In this document: positions 10,291 through 19,453 of the stretch, one piece after another
Position numbering within the stretch: the first letter of the stretch is position 1
How the letters are laid out: the number at the start of each line of letters is the position of its first letter
NCBI GenBank assembly: GCA_002803225.1
Contig: NXFV01000705.1
Span: 1 to 31,747 of the forward strand
DNA: 31,747 bases
Reading direction: 5' to 3'
Origin: Gamarada debralockiae
Taxonomy: Eukaryota > Ascomycota > Leotiomycetes > Helotiales > Hyphodiscaceae
Position numbers and translations under genes: made by a program
The notes under the pieces: generated by a model
Seen by the model: the letters and a program-made list of their open reading frames with translations, nothing else
Told to the model about the DNA's origin: nothing
Database searches by the model: none

Positions 10291-10987
10291 AGGGCTCAAA
10301 TCGCATTGTCACATGCATGGGCTGGAAAAGATGGTCTAGGGTTTGCCCGTGGTGGCCCAGTCGTGCGGCAGTTGCAGGCGAACCCACAGCTCAAGGTATT
10401 TCATATATTCTGCCAATGAGGGTTGCACCACTCCTCTCGGGTGCTATTTGTGGTTGAGAAGAAAAGCCTCCGAAGGTCTGCATACCCTGTCGTCTTCCCC
10501 CACTCTCATTCGTTCCTCAATTCAGCCCTAAATGTTGTCGCCTTGCATGTCAGGCAGCAAATGTGTATCCTTGCACCACGATCCACAAACATCTACAAGC
10601 CTCCTCAACGGTGATGTGAAGTAAGTGTCGGCTCATTGGTAAATTATTTCAGCTTTCGGAGACTTCGCTCCAACTTTGGAAATATTGGAAAGAATGAGCC
10701 TTACCAGCGTGGGGCTGAGAATTGTGTGGAGTCGCGAGAGAGAGGGAAAATTAACTCTATTCGACGTCCAATGAGCCGCAAGGTCGTAGTTGCATGATTT
10801 TTATGTCACCATCCTCACACTCCATTATCAGTCTATTCTATTTCCTATTAGAAGGCCCTGCCCCCGAAGTCGACTTTGCAGAATCCGTCTCGCGATTCAC
10901 CGGCTTTCAAATTACCACGCCAAAGTTCGGCCTCGATTTTATTACGTTTACCAAGTCAGAAGAACACATTTGGAATTGCCAGTCAAA
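10291..10987. other. Intergenic, no gene seen
   Basis: Open frames on the plus strand are short and unlike proteins. The right part, from about 10790, is presumably the leader/promoter of the MARVEL-like gene. In-frame sequence precedes its ATG, but that stretch shows no conserved features. Confidence 0.35.
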
Positions 10988-12107
10988 ATGGTTAACATTC
11001 ACGAGAATATATACTCTAGGGGAAGAGCAGATGGTAGAGTGCACATTCCGGCGTTGCCATTCTGGGTCGCCATCATCCGCATTGTACAACTGGTACGCAA
11101 GACGCACATTTCCAGCAATTTCCATTTCCTTCTTCCATACTTACACGGCTGATAGGTTTTTGCCTTCCTCGTTCTTTGCTTGACTGCTTTTGCAGCTTCT
11201 GTCTTTGGAGCAGACTTCGTGAGTTCTCTAGTTCTCTCTAGCCTCGCTTGGCTCTCCCGAAACTTACAACCTCTCGAACAGTTCCAAGGATATCCCATGA
11301 GCTGGTTCACTTTCGTCTGGACGGTCGCCTTCCTGCTTTACGTATGCAACCAGCTTCTTCCACCATTTCACAAACAGCACGAAACGTTTCTAACTAAATG
11401 ATAGATCTTCATCACACCCCTCTTCGTCCCCCAATTCTACCTCTACTGGGCGCATCTGTCAGGCCTCCCCCTCCAAATCCACATTCTCTCATACTGACCA
11501 TACTTTAGTGGCCTCGAAATCGCTACCGTTGTCTTCTGGCTGACAACATTCTCCCTCCTAGCCCAAGAATCACAAGCATGGGATGAGGCACAGAATATTG
11601 TGAACGAGGTGAACGGCTTCGAAGCATCCGCCGGTGTGCAGCTCGTTGTGTGGTCTAAGGCCGAATCTGCGATCAAGGCTTCAAAGGCTGCTACTGCTTT
11701 CGGGGCGCTGAACTGGTTTCTTTTCGTTGTTACCTTAATTGTTTTCGGTACGTATTCATCTTTGGGATTCCTCTTCACTGGCTGGGACTTTGACTCGGCG
11801 AATTGGAGATTCATCGGTAAAGTTTGAATGAAATGCAGGCTGACTTAGTGCTTGAATAGGCTACTTCCTTCACAAATATCGCGTCGCTAACGGAGCAACT
11901 GGTTTTGGTGGATTTACTTCACGCTCCCCAGGTGGTGATGTTGAGGCCGCGGAGAAGACACAACCTCAGGTTGAGTTGCGCCAAGTTCCAGAACAGCAGC
12001 AGCAGGTGTATCAGCAGCAACCTCAGCAGCAAGTCTACGAGCAACAACCTCAACAGCTGGTCTATCAGCAAGTACCTCAGCAACAACCTGCTAACCCATC
12101 GACCTAA
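10988..12107 (+). CDS. MARVEL-like four-TM protein with Gln-rich repeat tail
   Basis: Six exons: 10988-11092, 11156-11218, 11282-11341, 11405-11457, 11509-11747 and 11860-12107, giving 255 residues. All introns are GT-AG, 50-112 nt, and all joins keep frame. The start MVNIHENIYSRGRADGRV is cytosolic. Four hydrophobic segments follow: FWVAIIRIVQLVFAFLVLCL, FTFVWTVAFLLYIFITPLFV, LGLEIATVVFWLTTFSLLA and FGALNWFLFVVTLIVFGYFL. The ALExxTVxFWLxxFxLLA-type third segment and the overall spacing are typical of fungal MARVEL-domain proteins (Pfam PF01284), which sit at the plasma membrane or eisosome-like domains. Between segments 3 and 4 lies a polar loop with amphipathic helices. The C-terminal tail is Gln-rich with three 9-residue repeats of the QVYQQQPQQ type (residues about 222-248). 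Function in this organism is unknown. Confidence 0.85.
12003..12083 (+). repeat. Three 27-bp units coding the QVYQQQPQQ repeat
   Basis: Units at 12003-12029, 12030-12056 and 12057-12083 encode QVYQQQPQQ, QVYEQQPQQ and LVYQQVPQQ. The third positions differ between CAG and CAA, so the copies are not a fresh slippage product. Such tails often vary in copy number between strains. Confidence 0.8.
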
Positions 12108-12557
12108 ATCTTCCGCAATTCTTTTCCGCCTGGACTATTGATCGCGAAACTCAGTCACAGAGTTACATGCTTGAAGGGTTTCGCGTCAAGTCCTCAAGTT
12201 TGTCTTGCGTTGGAGTTCCTGGTCGGTCAGCAAGAGGCGAGATTATGAGAGGGAGATCGGATGGGCGAAGGAGTTTCGATACCATTGAGATTTTATGGTT
12301 AAACAATGTTAATTTTCTTAGTAATAATGTTTATACTGGCGTTCAATGTCATATGACAGAGAACGTTTGCTACCTGGAGTTTGTATCCATGCTGTCTTCA
12401 TGGTGACAGTTCGCAGCCAGAAATACCCTGAATGGCAATGGCAGCACTTTCCCTAGCCTCCGGTAAACGGGATTGATGACTATACTCGGTATTCAGTAAT
12501 TTTTCGGAGAAAACAATCGAGTCTTGGATACATTACAAGGAAAGAGAAAGGGGGGTT

Positions 12558-12565
12558 TCACGTGA
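12558..12565. promoter_or_regulatory. TCACGTGA palindromic E-box
   Basis: This is a perfect 8-bp palindrome with a CACGTG core, the classical target of basic helix-loop-helix factors. It lies about 350 bp upstream of the DUF3431 start codon. Function is inferred from the motif only. Confidence 0.3.
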
Positions 12566-12855
12566 CCGATTTGCCTTGACTTTTTTCGAACTCAACACTG
12601 AGCGAAAACTTTGTGCAGAAGTTGAAATTATGTTTGAGTCTCTCCTAAAAATCCAAATCTTTTGGAAAGGGCCAGGAGAACAATTTTGGGGACGGGAAAC
12701 AAAACATGAAGTTATTCCCAGATCCGTGCGCAGGGGTAATTCTGAGGCACGTTTCAGCACCCGCGAACCCCTACCGTTTCAAATTTTGCAACCCGATTCG
12801 ACGATATCAATCTGATGTCGCATCTGATAACTCCAGATGGCATTTTCCAGAAAAA

Positions 12856-12860
12856 TATAA
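12856..12860 (+). promoter_or_regulatory. TATA-like element of the DUF3431 gene
   Basis: TATAA inside AAAAATATAAACC lies 59 nt before ATG 12919. It is followed by a CT-rich stretch, as in many filamentous-fungal core promoters. This supports 12919 rather than an upstream start. Confidence 0.4.
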
Positions 12861-12918
12861 ACCATCCCATCGTCTCATCTCTTTGGTCTTCATTCTTCGT
12901 CAATTTGATAATTTCACC

Positions 12919-13822
12919 ATGTCTTTCTCAACTAAAACGTTACGCCAAGGTGGCATCCAACGACTTCTATCCTTCGCAGTCAAACCCCTACTCGCCGCCC
13001 TTTCCTTATCATTAATTTTCCACTGGACGTCAAAACCTAAGGTCCCGAAAAATCCACACCCACATATTACAAAATCTCTCGTCATCGCCTCGACCAAATC
13101 GTCAAACCTGACATGGCTTCCCTCCGCCTACGACTCCCACTGGAAGCCACTGGTCTACGTCACCGATGACTCCAGGGCTTCCTACACCGTGCCCATAAAC
13201 AAAGGCAACGAAGCAATGGTTTACCTAACCTACATCATTGACCACTATCACGCCCTCCCAGACGTAGTCTTCTTCCACCACGACCACCACCAAGCCTGGC
13301 ACCAAATATTCTCCTCACCCTACGAGCTCTCACACCTTAACCCCCTTACAGTGCAAAAACAAGGCTACGTAAGTTCTCGCTGCCTACCAGGATGCGAGAA
13401 TATCATCGAGCTCCCTGGAAACGTGGCGCCGTTGGATGACTTGAAAGGCACCACACGCGATGTGCAGATTTCCAGTGTGTTGCATGAGTTTATGAGGGAT
13501 GGGGAGGGGAGGAAGATGAAGGTGCCGGAGAAGATTGCGGCGCCTTGTTGTGCACAGTTTGCCGTTTCGAGGGATGCGATTTTGGCGAGGCCGCTGGAGA
13601 CTTGGGTCGGGTTGAGGAAGTGGTTGATTGAGACGCCGTTGGATTCGAGGAGTAGTGGACGGGTGTTGGAGTACACTTGGCATTTGTGGTTTGGGATGGA
13701 GGATGTTTTGTAAGTTGAAACTTCTTTGTTGGAAAATTGAGAAAAGTGCTGACTTTGAACATAGTTGTCCTGCGGAAGAGCAATGTTTGTGTGACATTTT
13801 TGGTTTGGGGGAGTGCTCTTGA
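12919..13822 (+). CDS. DUF3431 family protein, membrane-anchored
   Basis: Two exons, 12919-13709 and 13765-13822, joined by a 55-nt intron (GTAAGT...CATAG, with a GCTGAC branch site), giving 282 residues. The start has context TTCACCATG. Residues about 16-36 (LLSFAVKPLLAALSLSLIFH) form a signal-anchor, so the body is probably lumenal or extracellular. Family landmarks of DUF3431 (PF11913) in order: LVYVTDD, TVPINKGNEAMVYLTYIIDH, LPDVVFFHHDHHQAWH, GYVSSRCLPGC, CCAQFAVSRDAIL, SGRVLEYTWHLWFG, and a C-terminal Cys cluster CPAEEQCLCDIFGLGEC supplied by the second exon. The family resembles glycosyltransferase-like fungal proteins of unknown activity. The coding strand switches sharply from C-rich to G-rich near 13480. 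Confidence 0.9.
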
Positions 13823-14099
13823 AAACCTCTTTATTTTGATGATCACTTTGCAGGAGTTATTTGGGAGGTGGGATTGGAGTTTATGTGCATGTATGCATTG
13901 ATGAAGACTAGTCTACCAGAGTCCAAGATCTGACCGGTCATCCAAATGCCAGGGTAATGAGATCTTTCGTTTCTTGTTAGAATACGGAATAAAGAGATGA
14001 GGGAGGGACGGAAAGGGAACTCAATCAATACTGTCCAATCGTCCGGTGAAGCAAGGACTTGTCTTCGGGTAAATTGTAGGTCGTTTTCAACTTTCCGTT

Positions 14100-14759
14100 C
14101 TATGACATTGTCATATTCGTGTTCTTACTCTGTTCCGACCTGGTCATGGCGTCGTATTCGCATTTGGCTATATCACTTTCAGTCAGCTTGGAACGGAAAT
14201 ATTTGTTAAGAAGTAGAATCTTAGAAAGTTGACATACCTTTTCAAGGTTGATCTGATCCGCCTTACGCTTCTTGGACTTCTGTGCCTTCCGCATGAGTTT
14301 GACCGTCGCTGCGAAATAGTCTTAGAGTTTTCGGCGGTCATCACATCGAGATAGTTGAACATATTATCGTGGCCTCTCAAAGGAGTATCCAGGAGATCAT
14401 TATGAGGAACCCAGCGAACGCTCACACTCCAGCTGACAATTCTGTACTTGATTGAGTGGAAATTCCAGCCCTTGACACCATTGAGAACGAGAGAGTTGGT
14501 TTCACTTCCGAGCTTGTCGTGCACTTCTAGTTCTCATAGTGGGGTCAGATATCAACGAAATTTGTTTGAGTGGTGAGTAGAGGAGTCAAGATACTCTGGA
14601 TAGCAGGGCCATCGGAGGAGATTGCAATTCGAGTGAGGATTCGGTGGTTTGGGACGTAGATATCGTAATCGCTATCGGCGGATCTATGCCTCTTGTTAGA
14701 TGTTGTTGTCCAAATATGGTAAAGATATAAAAGGGAACTTACCCGTCATGACTTGCCAT
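14100..14759 (-). CDS. Hypothetical protein with uncertain 3' end
   Basis: Exons on the minus strand: 14759-14743, 14683-14595 and from 14526 leftward. Introns are 59 nt (GTAAGT...CATAG) and 68 nt (GTATCT...CTAG, with a TCTGAC branch site). The protein starts MASHDGSADSDYDIYVPNHR and continues TRIAISSDGPAIQ, KLGSETNSLVLNGVKGWNFH, SVRWVPHNDLLDTPLRGHDN. After LDVMTAENSK (near 14321) two readings compete. Staying in frame gives an Arg/Ser-rich tail, ending at 14183, or a few codons later if a GTATGT...ATATAG intron is spliced. Shifting by one base gives DYFAATVKLMRKAQKSKKRK, which looks more natural and stays open to TAG at 14102-14100. Either a one-base deletion broke the gene or the tail is genuinely Arg-rich. 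I do not recognise the family. Confidence 0.55.
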
Positions 14760-14971
14760 CTTAATTATGCGAGGGGTGTTGTAAAGATGTAGGAGAGAGG
14801 AACGAAAGGTTAGGGGGCCGTTAATGTATGCCAATTTTGCCTGCGGAGATAAGCATTTAGCAAGGGGTTAATGAATTCACTAATTTTCCAAAAAAAAATA
14901 AATAAAAAATAAAAAATAAATTTTAATAAATTTTTTTTTTTTAATAAATAAAATAATAATTTGGTATTGGA

Positions 14972-14994
14972 AGAGAGAGAGAGAGAGAGAGAGA
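14972..14994 (+). repeat. GA dinucleotide microsatellite
   Basis: An uninterrupted AG/GA run of 23 bases directly follows the AT-rich tract. It lies in intergenic DNA and is likely to vary in length between strains. Confidence 0.9.
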
Positions 14995-15063
14995 TGAACA
15001 GATTTACAGGAGCTGACTATTGCATGATGCTGCTTTATTTGGTATGGTACTTGCTCCCTCAAA

Positions 15064-15071
15064 TGACGTCA
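15064..15071. promoter_or_regulatory. CRE-like palindrome TGACGTCA
   Basis: This is a perfect ATF/CREB-type palindrome about 560 bp upstream of the HET gene start. Fungal bZIP factors of the ATF family recognise this sequence. Role in this promoter is unproven. Confidence 0.35.
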
Positions 15072-15626
15072 CATTTGAGGCGCAAATCTTCAACCTCCCC
15101 TTCTTGGAAAATTATCACTTTGTTCCCTCAGCACTTGGCATCAGGGCATCACCTTACGATCTCAACCTCAACATCTAGACATTGATTCAAAGTCATAGGT
15201 AGCTACATCTTTTTTCTCTACATGTACATCTCTGGGACTTGTCGAATCAGACGATATTGTACGGTAAAATCATGTATGTATCGATATCTAAGGAGGGAAG
15301 AAAGGTTGCCAGAACCCGAGATATGATAAACAGCCGTGGCCATAGCAACAACTAGAGCATAGATTTCATCTGACATAAATTCCATCTAAAACTTTTCTCG
15401 ATACGACAACTCGTTTACGCGCGCTTTCGCCGACTTTAGGGAAGGGCCTCTAAAGGAGCGAGTTCACGTGTATTGACTATTAGTATGCCATTGAAGTAGG
15501 ATGGGGCGGCGGATAAAACACCCCTGTGTGTCGGCCTCTCCGGAACGCCTGCCTGCCTATTCTCCGTTGCTCAGCCTACCCGTCCACTCATAGCAGCCCT
15601 TCCCTATCAATCCCTTTCCTCCGCCC

Positions 15627-17777
15627 ATGTTTAACAGCTTCTTACATATTTTCATTTCGCATCGTTTGCCATCATATTTCCTAGACATGCCCAACACAAT
15701 TGCGGGAAAGAAGAGGAAGGTCGGCGATTTTGAGAGCGTTGTATCTGGTGGTCGATGCACTCATCTTAAAACACCAGGCTGCAGCGATAATGCAGAAAAT
15801 CGAGAAACTCGAAGCCTCAGAGTATACAGTGGCCTTTGCGGACGTTGTGCGAGGCTCGATCTGAACAAGATCTTATCGAGGCCGCATAAAACCGCTTCGG
15901 GCCATTTGGTGGCTAATCTGGGTCCGGTCTCGACGTGGTCAATCGATTCTTGTTCGTTTTGTACCTTGATGTCTTCCATGCTTCCTCCTAGCTCTCACCA
16001 GTCTAGCGTAAAGCCAAGCCTTTTCTCATACTCCAGCAATCGCATTTCAGACTTGGGCTGGAAATCTATCAATACAAATCTGCTGCGGATTAGCGGTAGC
16101 GATGAATATATCGTACCACAAGCGGTTGATGATGAAGGCCCTATCCGGATACTTAAGCAGGATTCTATCGATTTTAACATTCTGAAGCGCTGGATCAGTT
16201 TATGTCAAGATTTACACACCAAGGTGTGTGCGGTTGAGGACCCATCCACGGTGCCATCTCTCAAAATGATCGACTGCGAGACTCGGAAGATTATACCAGC
16301 GGCAAACCACCCTTATGTTGCATTGAGTTACGTGTGGGGTCAGATTTCATCACCGAGCAGTTCGGACCCGGAGTGTCTTCCAAAGGACCTGCCGCCCACG
16401 ATCGAGGACTCCATTATTGTCACAAGCAAACTCGGCTTCCGGTATCTTTGGATTGACAGGTACTGCATCAATCAGCAACTTCAGGAAGAGGTCAACGAGC
16501 AAGTTCAAAAAATGGACTTGATATATCAGAACGCGCAGGTCACGATCATAGCTTGTGCTGGGGAAGATCCAACATATGGTCTTCCTGGGATAGGATATCG
16601 AAAAAGGCTCCCTCAAGCATGTGCAACAGTTGGGAAGCACCTTATGGTCTCTGCCCTAAGTGATCCACGAAAGCTTATTGAACTTTCAAAATGGAGCACT
16701 AGAGCCTGGACTTATCAAGAAGCTTTACTCTCTCGGAGGCGTTTAGTCTTTACAGACCAGCAAGTATATTATGAGTGCCATGGGATGTATTGTTGCGAAG
16801 CAATGGATTTTCCTCTGCTGGATCTACACACCAAAGATCGCCAAGGCTTCAAAAAGGTCGTTTGTCGGGGCGAAGGCATTGGGATATTCCCAAAGGGAGT
16901 TGGAAGAAGTCCATGGGAGGTGGTACAGCGTATTGAAGAGTACTCTTACCTTTCTTTAAATCTTACAAAGCCGTCGGATATTCTCAAGGGCATTCTGGGT
17001 ATATTGAATGCATTTGAGAGAAGTGCTTTTAAGATACGCCATTACGCAGGTGTACCGCTTCTACCACCATGTCCTAAAATGGTAGAATTTCCCAGCGACA
17101 ATTGGACTTTAGCCATGCGTTTCTTTTCTGGACTTTGCTGGACACTGGAGAAACTATCGTCCAGGAGAGCTGGATTTCCTAGCTGGTCTTGGACTGGGTG
17201 GAATGATCACGTCCACTGGGGTTATGAAGATTACGCTTGGCCGTATATCAGAGTTGATAACAACGTTCAAGTTGGTGTGGAACTTGCTGATGGGCAAATA
17301 CTGGACTGGGAAATATTCCATCATTTGCAAGAGACACCCGAGTTAACCTCAGGGTTGACGAATTTTATTCATATCTCTGCGTGGGCTTCTCCTCTACGTA
17401 TATTGCGACACAGACCTCGGCAAGACCCAGACGAATATGAAGCAAAGATCAAGCTTGAGAATGGAGGATATCTCTACTGGCCATTCAAGCCGACTACTAA
17501 TATTCCATTCTTACCCAATCAACTAGCCACTGGCATCCATATAGTCCATCAATCTACATCAGGGAGCCCTTTTGCTACAAGGGGACCTGCTCTAATGGCT
17601 GTTGGCCAAGTCGGCAGCGTCGTAGAACGGATAGGCTTTGGATGGGTTGATCAGATTTATTATGAATTATTTAGCAAAAGCGGGGATCCAGTCAAGAGAG
17701 AATGCTTCATAACCAATCCGATCTATCTTCCGCCCCTGAGGCTTGTGAAGTCGTGGCAGACAATTCGGTTGGGGTGA
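15627..17777 (+). CDS. HET domain protein (heterokaryon incompatibility)
   Basis: A single-exon open frame of 716 codons. The HET domain (PF06985) is recognised by its three blocks: YVALSYVWG (residues 230-238), YLWIDRYCINQ (273-283) and TRAWTYQEALLSRRRLVFTD (from about 358), with YYECHG behind it. Upstream there is a Cys-containing region (CTHLKTPGC, CGRCARLDL, CSFCTLM) often found before HET blocks. After the domain come a conserved PSWSW motif (GFPSWSWTGW) and a variable C-terminal half. HET proteins trigger cell death or growth arrest after fusion with genetically different hyphae; most paralogues have no assigned partner. An alternative start at ATG 15687 (residue 21) begins MPNTIAGKKRKVGDFE, with a nuclear-localisation-like KKRK. 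No STAND or other incompatibility partner gene lies next to it. Confidence 0.93.
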   Translation: MFNSFLHIFISHRLPSYFLDMPNTIAGKKRKVGDFESVVSGGRCTHLKTPGCSDNAENRETRSLRVYSGLCGRCARLDLNKILSRPHKTASGHLVANLGPVSTWSIDSCSFCTLMSSMLPPSSHQSSVKPSLFSYSSNRISDLGWKSINTNLLRISGSDEYIVPQAVDDEGPIRILKQDSIDFNILKRWISLCQDLHTKVCAVEDPSTVPSLKMIDCETRKIIPAANHPYVALSYVWGQISSPSSSDPECLPKDLPPTIEDSIIVTSKLGFRYLWIDRYCINQQLQEEVNEQVQKMDLIYQNAQVTIIACAGEDPTYGLPGIGYRKRLPQACATVGKHLMVSALSDPRKLIELSKWSTRAWTYQEALLSRRRLVFTDQQVYYECHGMYCCEAMDFPLLDLHTKDRQGFKKVVCRGEGIGIFPKGVGRSPWEVVQRIEEYSYLSLNLTKPSDILKGILGILNAFERSAFKIRHYAGVPLLPPCPKMVEFPSDNWTLAMRFFSGLCWTLEKLSSRRAGFPSWSWTGWNDHVHWGYEDYAWPYIRVDNNVQVGVELADGQILDWEIFHHLQETPELTSGLTNFIHISAWASPLRILRHRPRQDPDEYEAKIKLENGGYLYWPFKPTTNIPFLPNQLATGIHIVHQSTSGSPFATRGPALMAVGQVGSVVERIGFGWVDQIYYELFSKSGDPVKRECFITNPIYLPPLRLVKSWQTIRLG

Positions 17778-19453
17778 GCGGCTCTTGCGAGTCAAATATA
17801 CCATTCAAAAAGGAAATTTTTACGACTTTATTTGGATGTGAGAGTTTGGTGGTAAAGACGCAGTACTATATGACCTCTGCAAAACAACTGCTGTACCTCG
17901 ATACCATCTTGATGGATAAATCAATCAAACACAATTGATCTGGATGTAGCATTGTCAAGCGTGATCCAATGTCAGTTGAGCTTTGTGGGGCAAAATATAG
18001 TGGCTTTTCTAGAGCTAGCTGATATCTAAGGAGCTGAAGAAGGAGAGGAAGAGCTCTCTTACGCTACAGAAAGAAGAAAATACAGATCATACTAGATTAG
18101 AGCAATTTCAACCAACAACAATTGACAGAACTCCAAAGAAGGCCTCAAAAACAGCATGAAACACTTACAAAGAGATATTTTACTTATTGTCAAAGACACT
18201 AGCAGCCAGATCTTATTACATAAACTCATTCACAATTAAGAATAGCAAACCACTACACACTATTTTTTTTTCGCACACCACCTCAGTCTTTCTCCCCTCA
18301 TCTCAATATCGTCCTTCTAGCACATATAATCCAGCGCTTTATCCTTACACGCTCGAGACTTTTAAACTCCTCTACTTAACCTCCTCCCTCTTTTTTCTTA
18401 TTACAACTAAGAAAGAAAGCGCTGCTACTCCATACATCGCTTCCACCTGATGCTTCTTTCCCCTTGACTCTTTATCCTTTATCTCTTTAACACAAAGGCC
18501 CTTGTTTTATAAAATGGAGGATTGACAGTATTAACGAATTGTAGAGTACAGTGGCTTGGGGTTTACTTTCGTTTTGCTTTGTTTCTTAATATGCTTTTCG
18601 CAATAGTATAAGTTCTTATATTATGTCATTTCTGTAGAAACAGGAGGCTGCTTCAGGAGCATCACATGGGCTAGGAAGACTAGGTCATATGATTGAGAGA
18701 ATTCCATGTCACGCACTAGGAGCCGTTCTTGGGTCCTTCAGGACTAGGCTCCGTAGAATCAGGGAACAAGCTAATAGCTACGTATTAGCACATCTTCGTA
18801 CGTACAAGAGGATTTGGCATACAGTAATGAGCTGAATACTAAGACACTCGAGCAGCACAGAGGCACGTAGGGAAGTGAGGCACAATAATGGGTTCAGAGT
18901 GTTCGTATTGTTACGAATTAAAGAGAGAAGATCAGAGCCTCTTCTCCTTATATCTACCCATTAGTTCAAGAATTGATGAATGATGAGGGCATTCGTTGTG
19001 GCTAGAGCTCATGAAGGAGGGAGGCTGGATTGATCACTTGACTATGTGAGTTGATGTCTCGAAGAAGCCAGAATTACAGTCCAAGGCACAGGAACGCAAC
19101 TGGGCGGTGAGAAGAACGAAGATTGGCCGCCGATGAAGAAGCATAAAGGAAATGAGATGGGCGAGGAGGGGGGGGATATGGACTGCTGATCAAACTCTTA
19201 ATCATGCGCACTTCTCTGGGAACGACACGGACACCTCCTTCGATATTAACACCGAAAACCACTTACAATACTGAAAATATGACAAAGTAATTCTACTTCT
19301 TCTCTGTATCACACTGGCAATGGACCAACAGAACTGACCACTTTGGCGTGAAATTCGGCTAACGGTCTTCTGGTAGACTACTGTTCACCAACGTAAAAAC
19401 AATGCAACAAAATCCAAAACTTTAATATTTTAAGTCCCAACCTTCTAATCAAC
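17778..19453. other. Long interval without convincing genes
   Basis: The stretch contains no complete gene I can support. Open pieces exist: a Lys/Glu-rich one about 18030-18159 and a 65-codon frame at 18638-18832 without an early ATG. The latter reads GHMIERIPCHALGAVLGS and REQANSYVLAHLRTYKR, and may be remnants of mobile elements or old genes. Near-matching strings around 18533 (AACGAATTGTAGAG) and 18912 (TACGAATTAAAGAG) could come from an old repeat. The right end is the 3' flank of the ferric reductase-like gene. Confidence 0.4.

Larger units (their letters stand above)
12108..12918. other. Intergenic and promoter of the DUF3431 gene
   Basis: No gene is supported. The region holds a 12-bp palindrome TGTCATATGACA at 12347-12358, a TCACGTGA palindrome at 12558-12565 and a TATAA at 12856-12860. 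In-frame codons run upstream of ATG 12919 from 12706, but the TATA-like site and the CT-rich run after it suggest this is leader. Confidence 0.45.
14760..15626. other. Intergenic with low-complexity tracts and HET promoter
   Basis: No gene is seen. A very AT-rich tract (about 14880-14960, runs of A and T) is followed by a GA microsatellite. The right half is the presumed promoter of the HET gene, with a CRE-like TGACGTCA at 15064-15071, a CACGTG at 15465-15470 and a pyrimidine-rich leader near 15540-15620. Confidence 0.5.

Noticed and set aside
12706..12918. Upstream in-frame start for the DUF3431 gene
   Set aside because: A TATA-like site and CT-rich leader lie between 12706 and 12919, and the residues added are not like the family.
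18187..18450. 87-codon open frame on the plus strand
   Set aside because: The translation is Ser/Thr/Leu/Phe-rich with no domain and sits in AT-rich intergenic DNA; the first codon has no supporting context.
18529..18920. Possible LTR bounded by AACGAATTGTAGAG and TGTTACGAATTAAAG
   Set aside because: The strings are only similar, and no TG...CA pair with matching target-site duplication was found.
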